A stretch of DNA of 64,000 nt from Kribbella solani (lineage in GTDB: Bacteria > Actinomycetota > Actinomycetes > Propionibacteriales > Kribbellaceae): positions 4,278,001-4,342,000 of the forward strand of contig NZ_JACHNF010000001.1 in NCBI RefSeq assembly GCF_014205295.1, in the 5' to 3' direction. Below, one piece after another: positions 50,002-59,476 of this stretch. Each line of letters starts with the position of its first letter. Position 1 is the stretch's first letter. The translations under genes and the position numbers were made by a program. The notes beneath the pieces were generated by a model. The model did not search any database. It saw only the letters and a list, made by a program, of their open reading frames with translations, and was not told the origin of the DNA.

Positions 50002-52128
50002 GTGAAGCGGTGGATGTGGCGGACGGGGATCGCCGCGGTACTGATCATCTGGCTGGTGCTCGGCTCGCTCGGCGGCCCGGCCGTCGGCAAACTGAGCGAG
50101 GTCCAGCAGAACGACAACGCCAACTTCCTGCCGAAACAGGCCGAGTCGACCCAGGTCGCGAACGAGGGGGCCAAGTTCACCGACTCCAAGACCCTGCCGT
50201 ACTTCGTCCTGGTCGAGCGTGACTCCGGGATTACCGCCGCGGACCGGGCCAAGGTCGCCGCGTTCGTCGCGAAGATCCCGGCGCTGGACCTCGGCGCCGG
50301 CAAGAAGCTCAGCGACTACCTGGTCGCGCCGATCGGTCCGCCGGTGCCGTCAAAGGACGGGAAGGCGTTGCTGATCACCGTACAAACCAACAGCGACCGC
50401 GCCGACGAGGTGATCAAGCAAGGCGAGACCGCGCTGTACGCCGTCGCGGACTCATTGCGCACCGACATCAAACAGGACCTCACCCCGACCGGACTCCAGG
50501 TGTACGTGACCGGTCCTGGCGGTGTGTTCGCCGACTTCGTGGTCGCGTTCAGCGGGATCGACGGCATCCTGCTCGGCGTCGCGCTGGCCGTGGTGTTCGT
50601 GATTCTGCTGATCGTGTACCGGAGCCCGATCCTGCCGATCGCCGTCCTGCTCACCGCCGTGTTCGGGCTCGCGCTCGCCGCCCTGGTGGTGTACCCGCTG
50701 GCGAAGCACGGCGTGCTCCAGCTGAACGGGCAGAGCCAGGGCATCCTCTTCATCCTCGTCGTTGGCGCGTCCACCGATTACGCGCTGCTGCTCGTCTCCC
50801 GTTACAAAGAGGAACTGCACGACTACGAGAGCAAGTACCAGGCGATGCGGGTCGCTTGGCGGGCATCGATCGAGCCGATCGCGGCCAGCGCGGCGACCGT
50901 CATCCTCGGTCTGCTCTGCCTGCTGCTCTCCCAACTCGGCAGTACGAAGGGCCTCGGACCGGTCGGCGCACTTGGTATCGCCGGAGCATTCGTCGCGGCG
51001 ATGACGTTCCTGCCGGCGATCCTGCTCGCGTTCGGGCGACGGATCTTCTGGCCGGCGATCCCGCGCCTCGACCACGTACACACCCGCGACCAGGTCGGCG
51101 GCCGGCGGCTCTGGGGCCGCATCTCCGGTCTCGTCGGGCGACGCGCCCGCCGGGTCTGGGTCGTGACCGCGCTGGCGTTGCTGGCCTGCGCCGCGTTCCT
51201 GCCGACCTTCAAGGCCAGCGGTACGTCGCAGGAGGACCTGTTCCTGAACAAGGTCGAATCGGTCACCGGGCAGGAGCAACTCGGCAAACACTTCGACGCC
51301 GGCGCTGGTACGCCGGTGGAGATCCTCACACCGGTCGCAAAGGCCGACCAGGTCGTACAGACCGCGACGAAGGTGAACGGGGTCGGCGCAGCGTCCGCTT
51401 CGGCGGCTCCCGGCGTACCGCCGAAGGTTGTCGACGGCAAGGTTCTCGTCCAGGCCACCCTGACCGTACCGGCCGACTCACCAGACGCCACGCAAGTGGT
51501 CAAACACCTGCGATCCGAGCTCGACAAGGTCAGTCCGGACATCCTGGTCGGCGGCAACACCGCGATCAACCTCGACGTACTGGACGCGTCGCAACGCGAT
51601 CTGCGCGTCATCATCCCGACCATTCTCGCGGTCATCTTCGTCGTACTCATGCTGCTGCTGCGCTCGCTCGTCGCCGCCGTACTCCTGGTGATTGCCAACG
51701 TGCTGTCCTTCGGCGCCACCATCGGCGTCAGCGCACTGGTCTTCAACCACCTCTTCGACTTCCCCGGCGCCGACCCAGGCATCCCGCTCTACGCCTTCGT
51801 CTTCCTGGTTGCCCTGGGCATCGACTACTCGATCTTCCTGATGACCCGGGTCCGCGAGGAATCCCACACCGAAGGCACCAGACCCGGCATCCTGATCGGC
51901 CTCGCCGTCACCGGCGGCGTCATCACCTCCGCCGGCGTCGTACTCGCCGCCACCTTCTCCGCGCTGGCCGTCCTCCCGATCCTGTTCCTGGCCCAGATCG
52001 CCTTCATGGTCGCCTTCGGCGTCCTCCTCGACACCACAGTCGTCCGCTCCCTGCTGGCCCCCTCCCTCGCCCACGACCTGGGCCGAAGAGTCTGGTGGCC
52101 CAGCAAACTCAGCCGAGCCGGCGACTAG
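50002..52128 (+). CDS. MMPL/RND-type membrane transporter
   Basis: The 708-residue protein has the MMPL layout: an N-terminal helix, a 150-residue external domain, five helices, a mid-protein cytosolic loop, a second helix and external domain, and five more helices. LVVGASTDYALLLVSRYKEEL and ALGIDYSIFLMTRVREESHTEG are the paired helix-4/10 motifs with the proton-relay Asp-Tyr. Such proteins export lipids or hydrophobic compounds. The GTG start has GGGGA upstream. Nothing adjacent points to a substrate. Confidence 0.9.
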   Translation: MKRWMWRTGIAAVLIIWLVLGSLGGPAVGKLSEVQQNDNANFLPKQAESTQVANEGAKFTDSKTLPYFVLVERDSGITAADRAKVAAFVAKIPALDLGAGKKLSDYLVAPIGPPVPSKDGKALLITVQTNSDRADEVIKQGETALYAVADSLRTDIKQDLTPTGLQVYVTGPGGVFADFVVAFSGIDGILLGVALAVVFVILLIVYRSPILPIAVLLTAVFGLALAALVVYPLAKHGVLQLNGQSQGILFILVVGASTDYALLLVSRYKEELHDYESKYQAMRVAWRASIEPIAASAATVILGLLCLLLSQLGSTKGLGPVGALGIAGAFVAAMTFLPAILLAFGRRIFWPAIPRLDHVHTRDQVGGRRLWGRISGLVGRRARRVWVVTALALLACAAFLPTFKASGTSQEDLFLNKVESVTGQEQLGKHFDAGAGTPVEILTPVAKADQVVQTATKVNGVGAASASAAPGVPPKVVDGKVLVQATLTVPADSPDATQVVKHLRSELDKVSPDILVGGNTAINLDVLDASQRDLRVIIPTILAVIFVVLMLLLRSLVAAVLLVIANVLSFGATIGVSALVFNHLFDFPGADPGIPLYAFVFLVALGIDYSIFLMTRVREESHTEGTRPGILIGLAVTGGVITSAGVVLAATFSALAVLPILFLAQIAFMVAFGVLLDTTVVRSLLAPSLAHDLGRRVWWPSKLSRAGD

Positions 52129-52146
52129 GCACCCTATTCTCGATGG

Positions 52147-52587
52147 ATGGAGACATTTCAGGGCACCATCGAGGTCAGTGACAGTGGCGGGGCGTGGGTC
52201 GAGGTTCCGGGCGAGGTGATCGCGGCGCTCGGCGGTGGCGGGCGGATCGCGGTACGAGCCACGTTCGACGGAATCGAGTACCGCGGGTCGATCGCCTCCA
52301 TGGGTGGATGTATGGCGCTCGGAGTACTGAAGAGCATCCGGAGCCAACTGGGCAAGGCCGGCGGCGATCCCGTGACGGTCACCGTGGAGTTGGACGGCGA
52401 CGCCCGGACCATCGACGTACCCGACGACCTCGCCGCGGCCCTGTCCACCGCCGGCACCCGCGAGACCTTCGACAACCTGAGCTACAGCCACCGCCGCGAA
52501 CACGTAAACGCAATCAACGCCGCCAAGAAGCCAGAAACCCGCGAACGCCGCATCACCAAGCTGGTAGAGACACTGACCAGTTCTTGA
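52147..52587 (+). CDS. DUF1905/YdeI (OmpD-associated) family protein
   Basis: A 146-residue protein. Residues 1-90 form the small beta-barrel DUF1905 domain (FQGTIEVSDSGGAWVEVPGEVIAALGGGGRIAVRATFDGIEYRGSIASMGG), and the C-terminal helix pair is YdeI-like: LSYSHRREHVNAINAAKKPETRERRITKLVETL. The role of the family is unknown. It begins 18 bases after the MMPL stop on the same strand and may be cotranscribed. Confidence 0.85.
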   Translation: METFQGTIEVSDSGGAWVEVPGEVIAALGGGGRIAVRATFDGIEYRGSIASMGGCMALGVLKSIRSQLGKAGGDPVTVTVELDGDARTIDVPDDLAAALSTAGTRETFDNLSYSHRREHVNAINAAKKPETRERRITKLVETLTSS

Positions 52588-52605
52588 GCCTTCAGCCCGT
52601 CCGGC

Positions 52606-52705
52606 GTACCTAAGAACAGGTAGTGGTCACCCCCCGAAACCTCCCCTAGGCGCAACCACCCGACGAAACCGTCCATAATTCAGACCACTACCTGTCCTTA
52701 GGTAC
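52606..52705. repeat. 100-bp element with 23-bp terminal inverted repeats (element 1)
   Basis: Arms 52606-52628 and 52683-52705 are 23 bases long and differ at one base; 54 bases lie between. The right arm ends directly against the start codon of a broken MFS gene. The outer 20 bases of the right arm (CACTACCTGTCCTTAGGTAC) match the arm of a second element at 62347 in 17 of 20 positions. It could be a miniature mobile element or a shared regulatory hairpin. Confidence 0.75.
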
Positions 52706-53766
52706 ATGAGAGCGGTTCGACGGAACGCGGCCGGGCGGGTTGTTTCGTTGGTTGGTAGTTCGATGGGTCCGGTGGCGCTGGCGTTTGCGGTGTTGGAGGC
52801 GGGTAGCCCGGGTGGGCTCGGTGTCGTGCTGGCCGCGCGGATGGTTCCGATGTTGTGCTTCTTGTCACGCACAACTACAACCTGCTGCTGATCGGCGTGC
52901 TGAGCGCCGCGAACGGTGTGCTGGATGCGTTCACCTCGCCGGCACTTCGCGGACTGGTGCCGGAGCTTGTCCCGGTGGACCAGTTGCGCAAGGCAAACGC
53001 GCTCGTCAGTTCAGTGCGGAACGGGACCAAGATCGTCGGCCCGGCGCTCGCCGGCGTACTGGTCGCCACGGTCGGAAGCGGCACGGCGATCGCCATCGAC
53101 GCCGTCAGTTATGTACTCGCGGCAGCGCTCCTCGGACGGCTGCACGTGTCGACGTCAATCGCACCGCGGCGGCCGGGTGTACTGGCTGAGGTCCGGCGCG
53201 GCTGGAAGGAGTTCCGGCGTATCCGCTGGGTGTGGGCGGTGACCGTATCGTCCGCGCTGATGAACCTTGCCCAGGTCGGTGTCTGGCAAGTCCTCGGTCC
53301 GGAGCTGACCGGTCAGTCCGAATTGTGGGGCGCTGTACTGAGCGTACGCGGCGCCGGTCTGCTCGTGATGAGCGCGCTGATGTACCGGTTGGTCATCCGG
53401 CGTCTCCTGGCTACCGGACAGCTGTTGAGTGCGCTCGGCGCGCTCCCCCTCTTTGCGCTCGGTTTCGGTGTGCAACCGGGTTGGTTGCTGATCGCGGCGT
53501 TCGTGGCCGGCGTCGGGTTCTCGATCTCGGGTGTCGCATGGGAGACGTCGTTGCAGGAACACGTCGACCGGGGGATGCTTTCCAGGATCTCGTCCATCGA
53601 CGAGTTGCTGTCATTCGTGGCGATTCCGGTCGGGATGGTGGTGGTTGGGCCGTTGGCGGCAGTGTTCGGGGCCGGGCGGGTCGCGGTGGTTGCCGGGGGC
53701 TGCTATCTGTTCGCGGCTTGGAGTTCGCTGCTTTCCAAGGAGGTTCGTGGGCTCAGGGGCGTTTGA
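52706..53766 (+). pseudogene. MFS transporter broken by internal deletion and frameshift
   Basis: The first frame (52706-52891) gives a normal MFS N-terminus to ARMVPMLCF, then runs out of frame. A second frame opened just before (from 52855) resumes with LLVTHNYNLLLIGVLSAANGVLDAFTSPALRGLVPELVP, which in MFS_3 proteins is found about 40 residues further on. The second helix and loop with its G-D-R motif are missing. The rest of the protein to 53766 is intact. A functional transporter is unlikely. The end overlaps the LuxR-type gene by 14 bases (convergent). Confidence 0.8.
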
Positions 53767-56700
53767 GGTTTGCGAGTTCGGTGCGGTTGGCAACTGAAAG
53801 TTTGGTGTAGATGTGGGCGAGGTGGGTTTTGACGGTGCCTCGGCTCATGAAGAGGCGGTCGGCTATTTGGGGGTTGGTCAGGCCTTCAACAGCTAGGTCC
53901 GCGACCTGGTGTTCGGTGGGGGTGAGGCTGGGCCAGCCAGAGGACGGGCGGCCGCGGGTGCCCCGGGCCCGGCGAGCGTAAGCGACCGCCTCGTCGAGCG
54001 AGAGCACCGGCACTGCGAGCGGCGGAGCGGGCGCCAGGGGCGGAGCGGACGTCACGGGTGAGGCGGAGGTCACGGGCGGAGCGGATGACAGAGGCGGAGC
54101 GGATGTGACGGGCGGAGCGGATGTCAGGGGCGGAGCGGATACAAGGGGCGGGGTGGCGGTGGGGCTGGGGAGGCGTAGGGTTCGGCGGGCCTCGCTTGCG
54201 GCGATCGACAGGCGGCTGGCGTCGGTTGGGCGGTTGGTGTGATCCGCCAGCAAGGCGAGTGACTCCAGGCTGTCGATCAGGTACGTGCGCAACCCATGCT
54301 CCACCCGGATGGTGAGTGCCTGGTGGAGAAGGTCCGCCGCGTGATCCGGCTGCTCCTTGATGGCAGCACGGCCCTGCTGGTCGAGGGCGTCGGCGAGGAT
54401 GCGCGGCAGGTCGTACCGGCGGGCTTGTTCGACGGCGCGTTCGAGTAGTTCGGCTGCTTCGCTCGTACGCCCGGTGGCCTGCAGCGCGGCGGCGACGGTC
54501 GGCATCAGCATGGTGGGTGCGAAGGTCCCCGCGAGCGGGCTGTCCGGCGCGGTGTCGCGGGCCATCCACTCGATCGCGGTGTCGTACTCCCCGTCCCAGA
54601 AGGCGATCAGCCCCATCACCTGACCGAGGTTGGGTACGACTGCCCCGGCCGTCTCCGCCAGCTCGAGCAACGGGCGCATCAGCTCGCGGGCATCGTCGAG
54701 CCGGCCGACGCGTGCGAGCACCGTCGCCAGCTGACCACGTGCCACCCCGACGCGATGGAAGTCGGCAAGCGGTTCCGCAGCGGCGAGTGCCCGCTCGGCG
54801 GTCGCGACTGCCTCCTGCGGCGAGCCGGTGCTCAGCAGGCTCTCCGACCACACCGTCAGCACGGTCGACGCGATGCCGCGCTCGCCGCTCGTGACCAGGC
54901 CTTCCGCGACCAGATCGAGCAACGGCCGCAGCTCGTCGTGCCGGTCGCGAAGCGCGAGGAGTACGCATTGCAAGGCGAGGTTCGCGTTCCGGGCCGGTTC
55001 GTCGCCGATGCCCGCTGCCAACCGCCGGCCTTCGGCCGTCAGCTCCCACGCCTTGCCGAAGTCGGTGAAGAACTCGCCGACCGCGACCAGCGCGAGAAAC
55101 AGTGATCGCAGTCGACCATCACCCAGCTCGGTCGCGAGCTCGAGTCCGCGACCGGCCGCGTCGTACCCGAACGGATCGACGGTGTCCGCGACCGTCGCGT
55201 ACCCGTACAGCAAACGGGCCTGCAGCAACGATCGGTCAGTTGGCGCGCGTTCGATCGCCCGGCGCAGGTACCCGATGCCTTCGTTGCCGGTCGCTTGCAG
55301 GTTCCACAACCAGCGCAGCGCCGCCGCCAACCGCCGGCCGCGCTCGGGATCGGCCGCCGCCAGACCGTGTTCGAGAGCGGCGCGGAAGTTCTCCCGGTCC
55401 GGCTCGATCAGGCCGCGCCAGGCGTCACGATCCTTGTCCAGCAAGGGTTCCGTGGCCTCGGCGACCCGCAGGTAGTGGTCGAGGTGCCGGTCCCGCGCCG
55501 GGCCAGGATCGGTCAGCCGCGTACCGGCGTACTCGCGGATCGTCTCCAGCAACCGGTACCGGCCACCCTCCGCCACCACAAGCGATTTGTCGACAAGCCG
55601 CGCGAGGACATCGCGTACGCCGCCGCAGACCGCCGTCGCTGCTTCCAGCGTGAATCCGCCGGCGAAGACCGATAGCTGCCGGAAGACCGCGCGCTCGTCG
55701 GCGGCGAGGAGATCGTGACTCCAGTCGATCGACGCGGCCAGGGTCTGCTGCCGGGCCGCGACGCCGCGAACGTTCCTGGTCAGCAGGCCGAACCGGTCAT
55801 TCAGGCCGGCCTCGATCTGCTCCGGGGTGAGCGTACGCACCCACGCTGCCGCCAACTCCAGCGCGAGCGGCGTACCGTCCAAGCGGACACAGATCGAACG
55901 AATCGCCTGCTCTGATTGGGGAAACTCCACGCGGGCACGTTCGAGGAACAAGGCGCGGGCCTCGTCCGGAGCGAGGGCGGGTACGCGCCAGATCGCCTCG
56001 CCGGGGAGGTCCAGTGGTTCGCGGCTCGTTGCCAGTACGGAGATCTCGGGGCAGCCGGTTTGCAGCGCGAGCACGAACTCCGCGACGCCGTCAACGATCT
56101 GCTCGCAGTTGTCCAGGCAGATCAGGGCGCGGTACGTACGCAGCTGGCCGAACAGCAGGCGGTCGCCGGGCTCGACGAGCAGACCGATGGCGGCGGCGAC
56201 TGCTTCCGGGAGTTGGGCGCTGTCGGTGATACCGGAGAGGTCGACCCACCAGACGCCGTCGGGCCAGCGTTCAGCCAGTTGGGCGGCAGTCTGGGCGGCG
56301 AGGCGGGTCTTGCCGCTGCCGCCCGGGCCGGTCAAGGTGACGAGGCGGTTGGCGGAAAGTTGGGTACGGAGGGCCGCGACCTGGGTCTGGCGGCCGACGA
56401 AGCTGGTGAACATCACCGGTAGGTTGTTCGGAACACCGTCGAGCGAACGCAACGGTTCGGCGGTCGCGGTCAGCTCGAAGATCCGCTCCGGGGAGCCCAG
56501 GTCCCGCAGCCGGTGCACACCGAGATCGGACCTCGCCGGAACGGCTTCCGGGTCGCCGGCCTCCTTGAGGGCGGCGGTTGTGGTTGCGGTGAGCAACGTT
56601 TGGCCGGGGTTCGCGACCGCCAGCAGGTGTTCGGCGTGGCGGATCGCGAGGGTCGCCGTCGGCGCGGTGTGTAGCGCGATTCGCAGCAGTTCGCCGGCCG

Positions 56701-56884
56701 GTACCTCGGATGCTGCCGTACGAAGCTCCCGCGCCGCGCCGATCGCGGCCACCGGGTCGTCGAAGACGAGAACCGGCCGACCAGCTTCCAGCAGCTCGCC
56801 CGGCAACTCCGCCAACAGGCCGGCCAGCCGCGCGTATGCCGGCGCACTCGCCGCCCCGGCATACGCCGCCACCAGCACCGTCAC
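53753..56884 (-). CDS. Large LuxR-family regulator with NB-ARC-like ATPase and TPR-like repeats
   Basis: About 1043 residues. An N-terminal region of 150 residues resembles a degenerate nucleotide cyclase domain (HTAPTATLAIRHAEHLLAVANPGQTLLT). An ATPase follows with TLTGPGGSGKTRLAAQ (Walker A) and RALICLDNCEQI (Walker B), then helical repeats (about 470-900), an Ala/Pro-rich tail with seven APP(V/L)TS units, and a C-terminal LuxR helix-turn-helix (LTPTEHQVADLAVEGLTNPQIADRLFMSRGTVKTHLAHIY). The start is GTG at 56884; the frame runs to a TTG inside an upstream tandem repeat. Its signal and targets are unknown. Confidence 0.88.
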   Translation of the reverse strand: MTVLVAAYAGAASAPAYARLAGLLAELPGELLEAGRPVLVFDDPVAAIGAARELRTAASEVPAGELLRIALHTAPTATLAIRHAEHLLAVANPGQTLLTATTTAALKEAGDPEAVPARSDLGVHRLRDLGSPERIFELTATAEPLRSLDGVPNNLPVMFTSFVGRQTQVAALRTQLSANRLVTLTGPGGSGKTRLAAQTAAQLAERWPDGVWWVDLSGITDSAQLPEAVAAAIGLLVEPGDRLLFGQLRTYRALICLDNCEQIVDGVAEFVLALQTGCPEISVLATSREPLDLPGEAIWRVPALAPDEARALFLERARVEFPQSEQAIRSICVRLDGTPLALELAAAWVRTLTPEQIEAGLNDRFGLLTRNVRGVAARQQTLAASIDWSHDLLAADERAVFRQLSVFAGGFTLEAATAVCGGVRDVLARLVDKSLVVAEGGRYRLLETIREYAGTRLTDPGPARDRHLDHYLRVAEATEPLLDKDRDAWRGLIEPDRENFRAALEHGLAAADPERGRRLAAALRWLWNLQATGNEGIGYLRRAIERAPTDRSLLQARLLYGYATVADTVDPFGYDAAGRGLELATELGDGRLRSLFLALVAVGEFFTDFGKAWELTAEGRRLAAGIGDEPARNANLALQCVLLALRDRHDELRPLLDLVAEGLVTSGERGIASTVLTVWSESLLSTGSPQEAVATAERALAAAEPLADFHRVGVARGQLATVLARVGRLDDARELMRPLLELAETAGAVVPNLGQVMGLIAFWDGEYDTAIEWMARDTAPDSPLAGTFAPTMLMPTVAAALQATGRTSEAAELLERAVEQARRYDLPRILADALDQQGRAAIKEQPDHAADLLHQALTIRVEHGLRTYLIDSLESLALLADHTNRPTDASRLSIAASEARRTLRLPSPTATPPLVSAPPLTSAPPVTSAPPLSSAPPVTSASPVTSAPPLAPAPPLAVPVLSLDEAVAYARRARGTRGRPSSGWPSLTPTEHQVADLAVEGLTNPQIADRLFMSRGTVKTHLAHIYTKLSVANRTELANLKRP
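54021..54146. repeat. 18-bp coding minisatellite (SAPPVT), seven units
   Basis: Seven imperfect units of GGCGGAGCGGATGTCACG encode the Ser/Ala/Pro/Thr linker between the TPR-like part and the LuxR DNA-binding domain. Confidence 0.85.
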
Positions 56885-56892
56885 GCCACCCA

Positions 56893-56943
56893 CGTCATCA
56901 CCCAACCCGCGTCATCACCCAACCCGCGTCATCACCCAACTCG
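56893..56943. repeat. 17-bp tandem repeat, three units, before the LuxR gene
   Basis: CGTCATCACCCAACCCG repeats at 56893, 56910 and 56927 with one base change. It lies in the gap between the divergent LuxR and Nramp-like genes and covers the first in-frame TTG of the LuxR gene, so it could affect its promoter or leader. Confidence 0.85.
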
Positions 56944-57111
56944 CGCACCCCGCTCACGCCACCACCCGATCCAACCCGCGCACCCGGCCCACGTCGCGTA
57001 CCTGGTACACCCCGCCTATGCGCGTCAGTGTGCCACTCGCCGGTGTGGGGTCGCCGTTGTCGACTGTATTCGCTACCCTCCGGGGCAGGGGGTCGAGGAA
57101 GTGAGGAGCCG

Positions 57112-58548
57112 ATGGCAGACACCGCACAAACCGACCACGGACGATTCGCACTGCCCACGAAGAACCTGCCCGCGCCGCAGGTTCGCGACCTGCCCGAGCC
57201 ACCCAGCAGCACCTGGAAGATCATCGGCCCCGGCATGGTCGGCGCCGGCGTCGGCCTGGCCTCGGGTGAGTTCATCCTCTGGCCGTACATCTCCAGCCAG
57301 GTCGGCCTGGTGTTCCTCTGGGGCGCCGTCGTCGGCGTCGTGATCCAGTGGTTCCTGAACATGGAGATCGAGCGGTACACGCTGGCCACCGGCGAGACAG
57401 CGCTGACCGGCTTCAACCGGTACGGGAAGCACTGGGGACTGTTCTTCGCGATCATGACGTACTTCGCGAACCTCTGGCCCGGCTGGGCGACGAGCTCGGC
57501 GAGCATGCTGACCTACCTGTTCGGCGGCGGCGACCCGCGCTGGATCGCGATCGGCATGCTGCTGCTGATCGGCGCGATCCTGACCCTCGCCCCGGTCGTG
57601 TACGTGATGCTGGAGCGGCTGATCGCGGTGAAGATCGCGGCCGTCGCGCTGCTCGTCATTCTCGCGCTGGTGTTCGCGATCCGCGGCAAGACGTACGGCG
57701 CGCTCGGTGACGCGGTGACGAATCCGCAATTTCCCGCGGAACAGCTCGGTTTCGCGCTGGTGATGGGCGCGATCGCGTACGCGGGTGCCGGCGGCGGCCA
57801 GAACCTGGTGCAGAGCAACTGGATCCGGGACAAAGGGTTCGGCATGGGCGTGCACGTGCCGCGGCTGACCTCGCCGGTGACCGGTGAGACCGAGGCCGAT
57901 CCGACCGCGAACGGCTACACGTTCACGCCCGACGACGCCAACCTGGCCCGCTGGAAGCGCTGGTGGAAGTTCGCGAACATCGAGCAGGCGGCGACCTTCG
58001 TCGCGATCACCGTGCTGACGATCGCGTTCACCTCCATGCTTGCCCACGCCACCTTGTTCGGCGACCCGAACGTCAAGAACAACATCGGCTTCCTGAAGAT
58101 CGAGGGCACGACGCTGCAGTCCCTGGTCGGCGGGTGGTTCGGTTACCTGTTCTGGGCGATCGGCGCGTTCTCGCTGTTCGCCGCGGCCGCCGGGATCGTC
58201 GACTACACGTCCCGGCTGACCTCCGACATGATCAAGGCCCGGTACCTGCGGACGTCCCGCGTCACCGAGTCCAAGCTGTACTTCTGGCTGGTCTGGGGGC
58301 TGGTTGCCTTCGGCATCATCGTCCTGCTCGCCGGGGTCACCCAGCCCCTCGTCCTGCTCGTCATCTCCGCCTGCACCGCGGGCACGATGATGTTCGTCTA
58401 CTCAGGTCTGCTCTGGTGGATGAACTCCCGGGCGCTCCCGCACGCGATCCGGATCCCGGCCTGGCGCTCGGCCGTGCTCTGGTTCGCGTTCCTGGCCTTC
58501 GGCTGCCTGGCCGTCTTCACCATCATCGACCAACTGAAGAAGCTGTAG
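57112..58548 (+). CDS. Nramp-superfamily transporter without canonical metal motifs
   Basis: About 478 residues with eleven membrane helices. The overall path (IIGPGMVGAGVGLASGEFILWPYISS... helix 6 MGAIAYAGAGGGQNLVQSNWIRDKG) fits the Nramp LeuT-like fold, but the helix 1 DPGN motif is replaced by ASGEF and the helix 6 MPH by AYAGAG. It is therefore not a standard Mn/Fe transporter; related proteins of this subgroup are annotated as Nramp-like without proven substrate. ATG 57112 has GAGGAG upstream. Transcription probably ends at the hairpin at 58564. Confidence 0.85.
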   Translation: MADTAQTDHGRFALPTKNLPAPQVRDLPEPPSSTWKIIGPGMVGAGVGLASGEFILWPYISSQVGLVFLWGAVVGVVIQWFLNMEIERYTLATGETALTGFNRYGKHWGLFFAIMTYFANLWPGWATSSASMLTYLFGGGDPRWIAIGMLLLIGAILTLAPVVYVMLERLIAVKIAAVALLVILALVFAIRGKTYGALGDAVTNPQFPAEQLGFALVMGAIAYAGAGGGQNLVQSNWIRDKGFGMGVHVPRLTSPVTGETEADPTANGYTFTPDDANLARWKRWWKFANIEQAATFVAITVLTIAFTSMLAHATLFGDPNVKNNIGFLKIEGTTLQSLVGGWFGYLFWAIGAFSLFAAAAGIVDYTSRLTSDMIKARYLRTSRVTESKLYFWLVWGLVAFGIIVLLAGVTQPLVLLVISACTAGTMMFVYSGLLWWMNSRALPHAIRIPAWRSAVLWFAFLAFGCLAVFTIIDQLKKL

Positions 58549-58563
58549 GCGTCGCCGACACTG

Positions 58564-58595
58564 CCCGGCCCTGGCGCAAACCGCTCAGGGCCGGG
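58564..58595. terminator. Terminator hairpin between converging genes
   Basis: CCCGGCCCTG (58564-58573) pairs perfectly with CAGGGCCGGG (58586-58595), leaving a 12-base loop. It stands between the Nramp-like stop and the stop of the converging nucleotidyltransferase gene, so it can serve both. Confidence 0.75.
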
Positions 58596-58605
58596 TTGGA
58601 GCTGT

Positions 58606-59412
58606 TCAGGGCTGCGGTGTGGCTGCCTGTAGGTACGCGACCGTGGCGTTCTCGGCGTCCGTGCGTCGCGTGATCGACGCACCGGCGCGGTCGCGGACCG
58701 TGCGGTACACGTCGACCGACGCGTTCAGCGCGCGCAGGCAGTCGGCCTGGTCGGCGGTCGCGACCGTCGCGCGCAGTTCCGGTACGAGCTCCGGAACCAG
58801 CGTTTCGAGGCGGCGTACGCCGGCCGGGCGGGACGTACGCCCGTACCCGGCGAGTGGTGCGATCGCGGCCGATCGGATCATGCCAAGGGCATCGATCGCC
58901 TCGAACAGTTCGCCGCGCTGGATCTTGACGGCGACGTAATGCACCCACACCCAGATCCGGTCCTCGATCCACTGCGGATCGACCTGCGGCCACCGCGCGG
59001 CCGACTCCTTGAACACCCGGTCGACACCGTCGTCGCGCTGCCACAGTACGACGCCGTCCTCGACGCGATCGTGCAGCTCGTCCATCGTGACGAACTTCAG
59101 ATCCACATGCGCCAACGGCGGGCCGTACAGCGCGATCAGCAGCCGCGGTTCGCCGACGTGCTCACCGGTGAAGCCGGCCAGCAACTTCCCGGCTCGCCCG
59201 GCAAACTCCTTGGCCTCCGCGAGGCACCCCGCCTGTCCTTCCGGTGTGCACACCAGCACCAGATCGAGATCCGAGTACTCGTCGCCGGTGCCGGTCGCGA
59301 CCGAGCCACCGGCGATGACGGCAACGATCCGCGGATCCCGCTCGGCCTCGGCCAGCACGCTGTCCGCCAGTCCCCGCAGGTGCTCCGGCACCTGAACGCC
59401 GACCATGTTCAT
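58606..59412 (-). CDS. Nucleotidyltransferase-fold protein (aminoglycoside adenylyltransferase-like)
   Basis: About 268 residues. AVIAGGSVATGTGDEYSDLDLVLVCT has the GS-x10-D-x-D catalytic pattern of the polymerase-beta nucleotidyltransferase family (about residues 33-55), and HVDLKFVTMDEL adds the third acidic residue. The C-terminal half is helical, as in AadA/Lnu relatives. It may adenylylate a drug or be a house-keeping enzyme; substrate unknown. ATG 59412 has AAGGAGG five bases ahead, so the longer frame is rejected. Confidence 0.82.
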   Translation of the reverse strand: MNMVGVQVPEHLRGLADSVLAEAERDPRIVAVIAGGSVATGTGDEYSDLDLVLVCTPEGQAGCLAEAKEFAGRAGKLLAGFTGEHVGEPRLLIALYGPPLAHVDLKFVTMDELHDRVEDGVVLWQRDDGVDRVFKESAARWPQVDPQWIEDRIWVWVHYVAVKIQRGELFEAIDALGMIRSAAIAPLAGYGRTSRPAGVRRLETLVPELVPELRATVATADQADCLRALNASVDVYRTVRDRAGASITRRTDAENATVAYLQAATPQP

Positions 59413-59476
59413 ACATCCTCCTTGGATCAGGTCAGCAGGCCAGCGTCGCACATCAGGTGCTCCGAAAGCGAACGAG

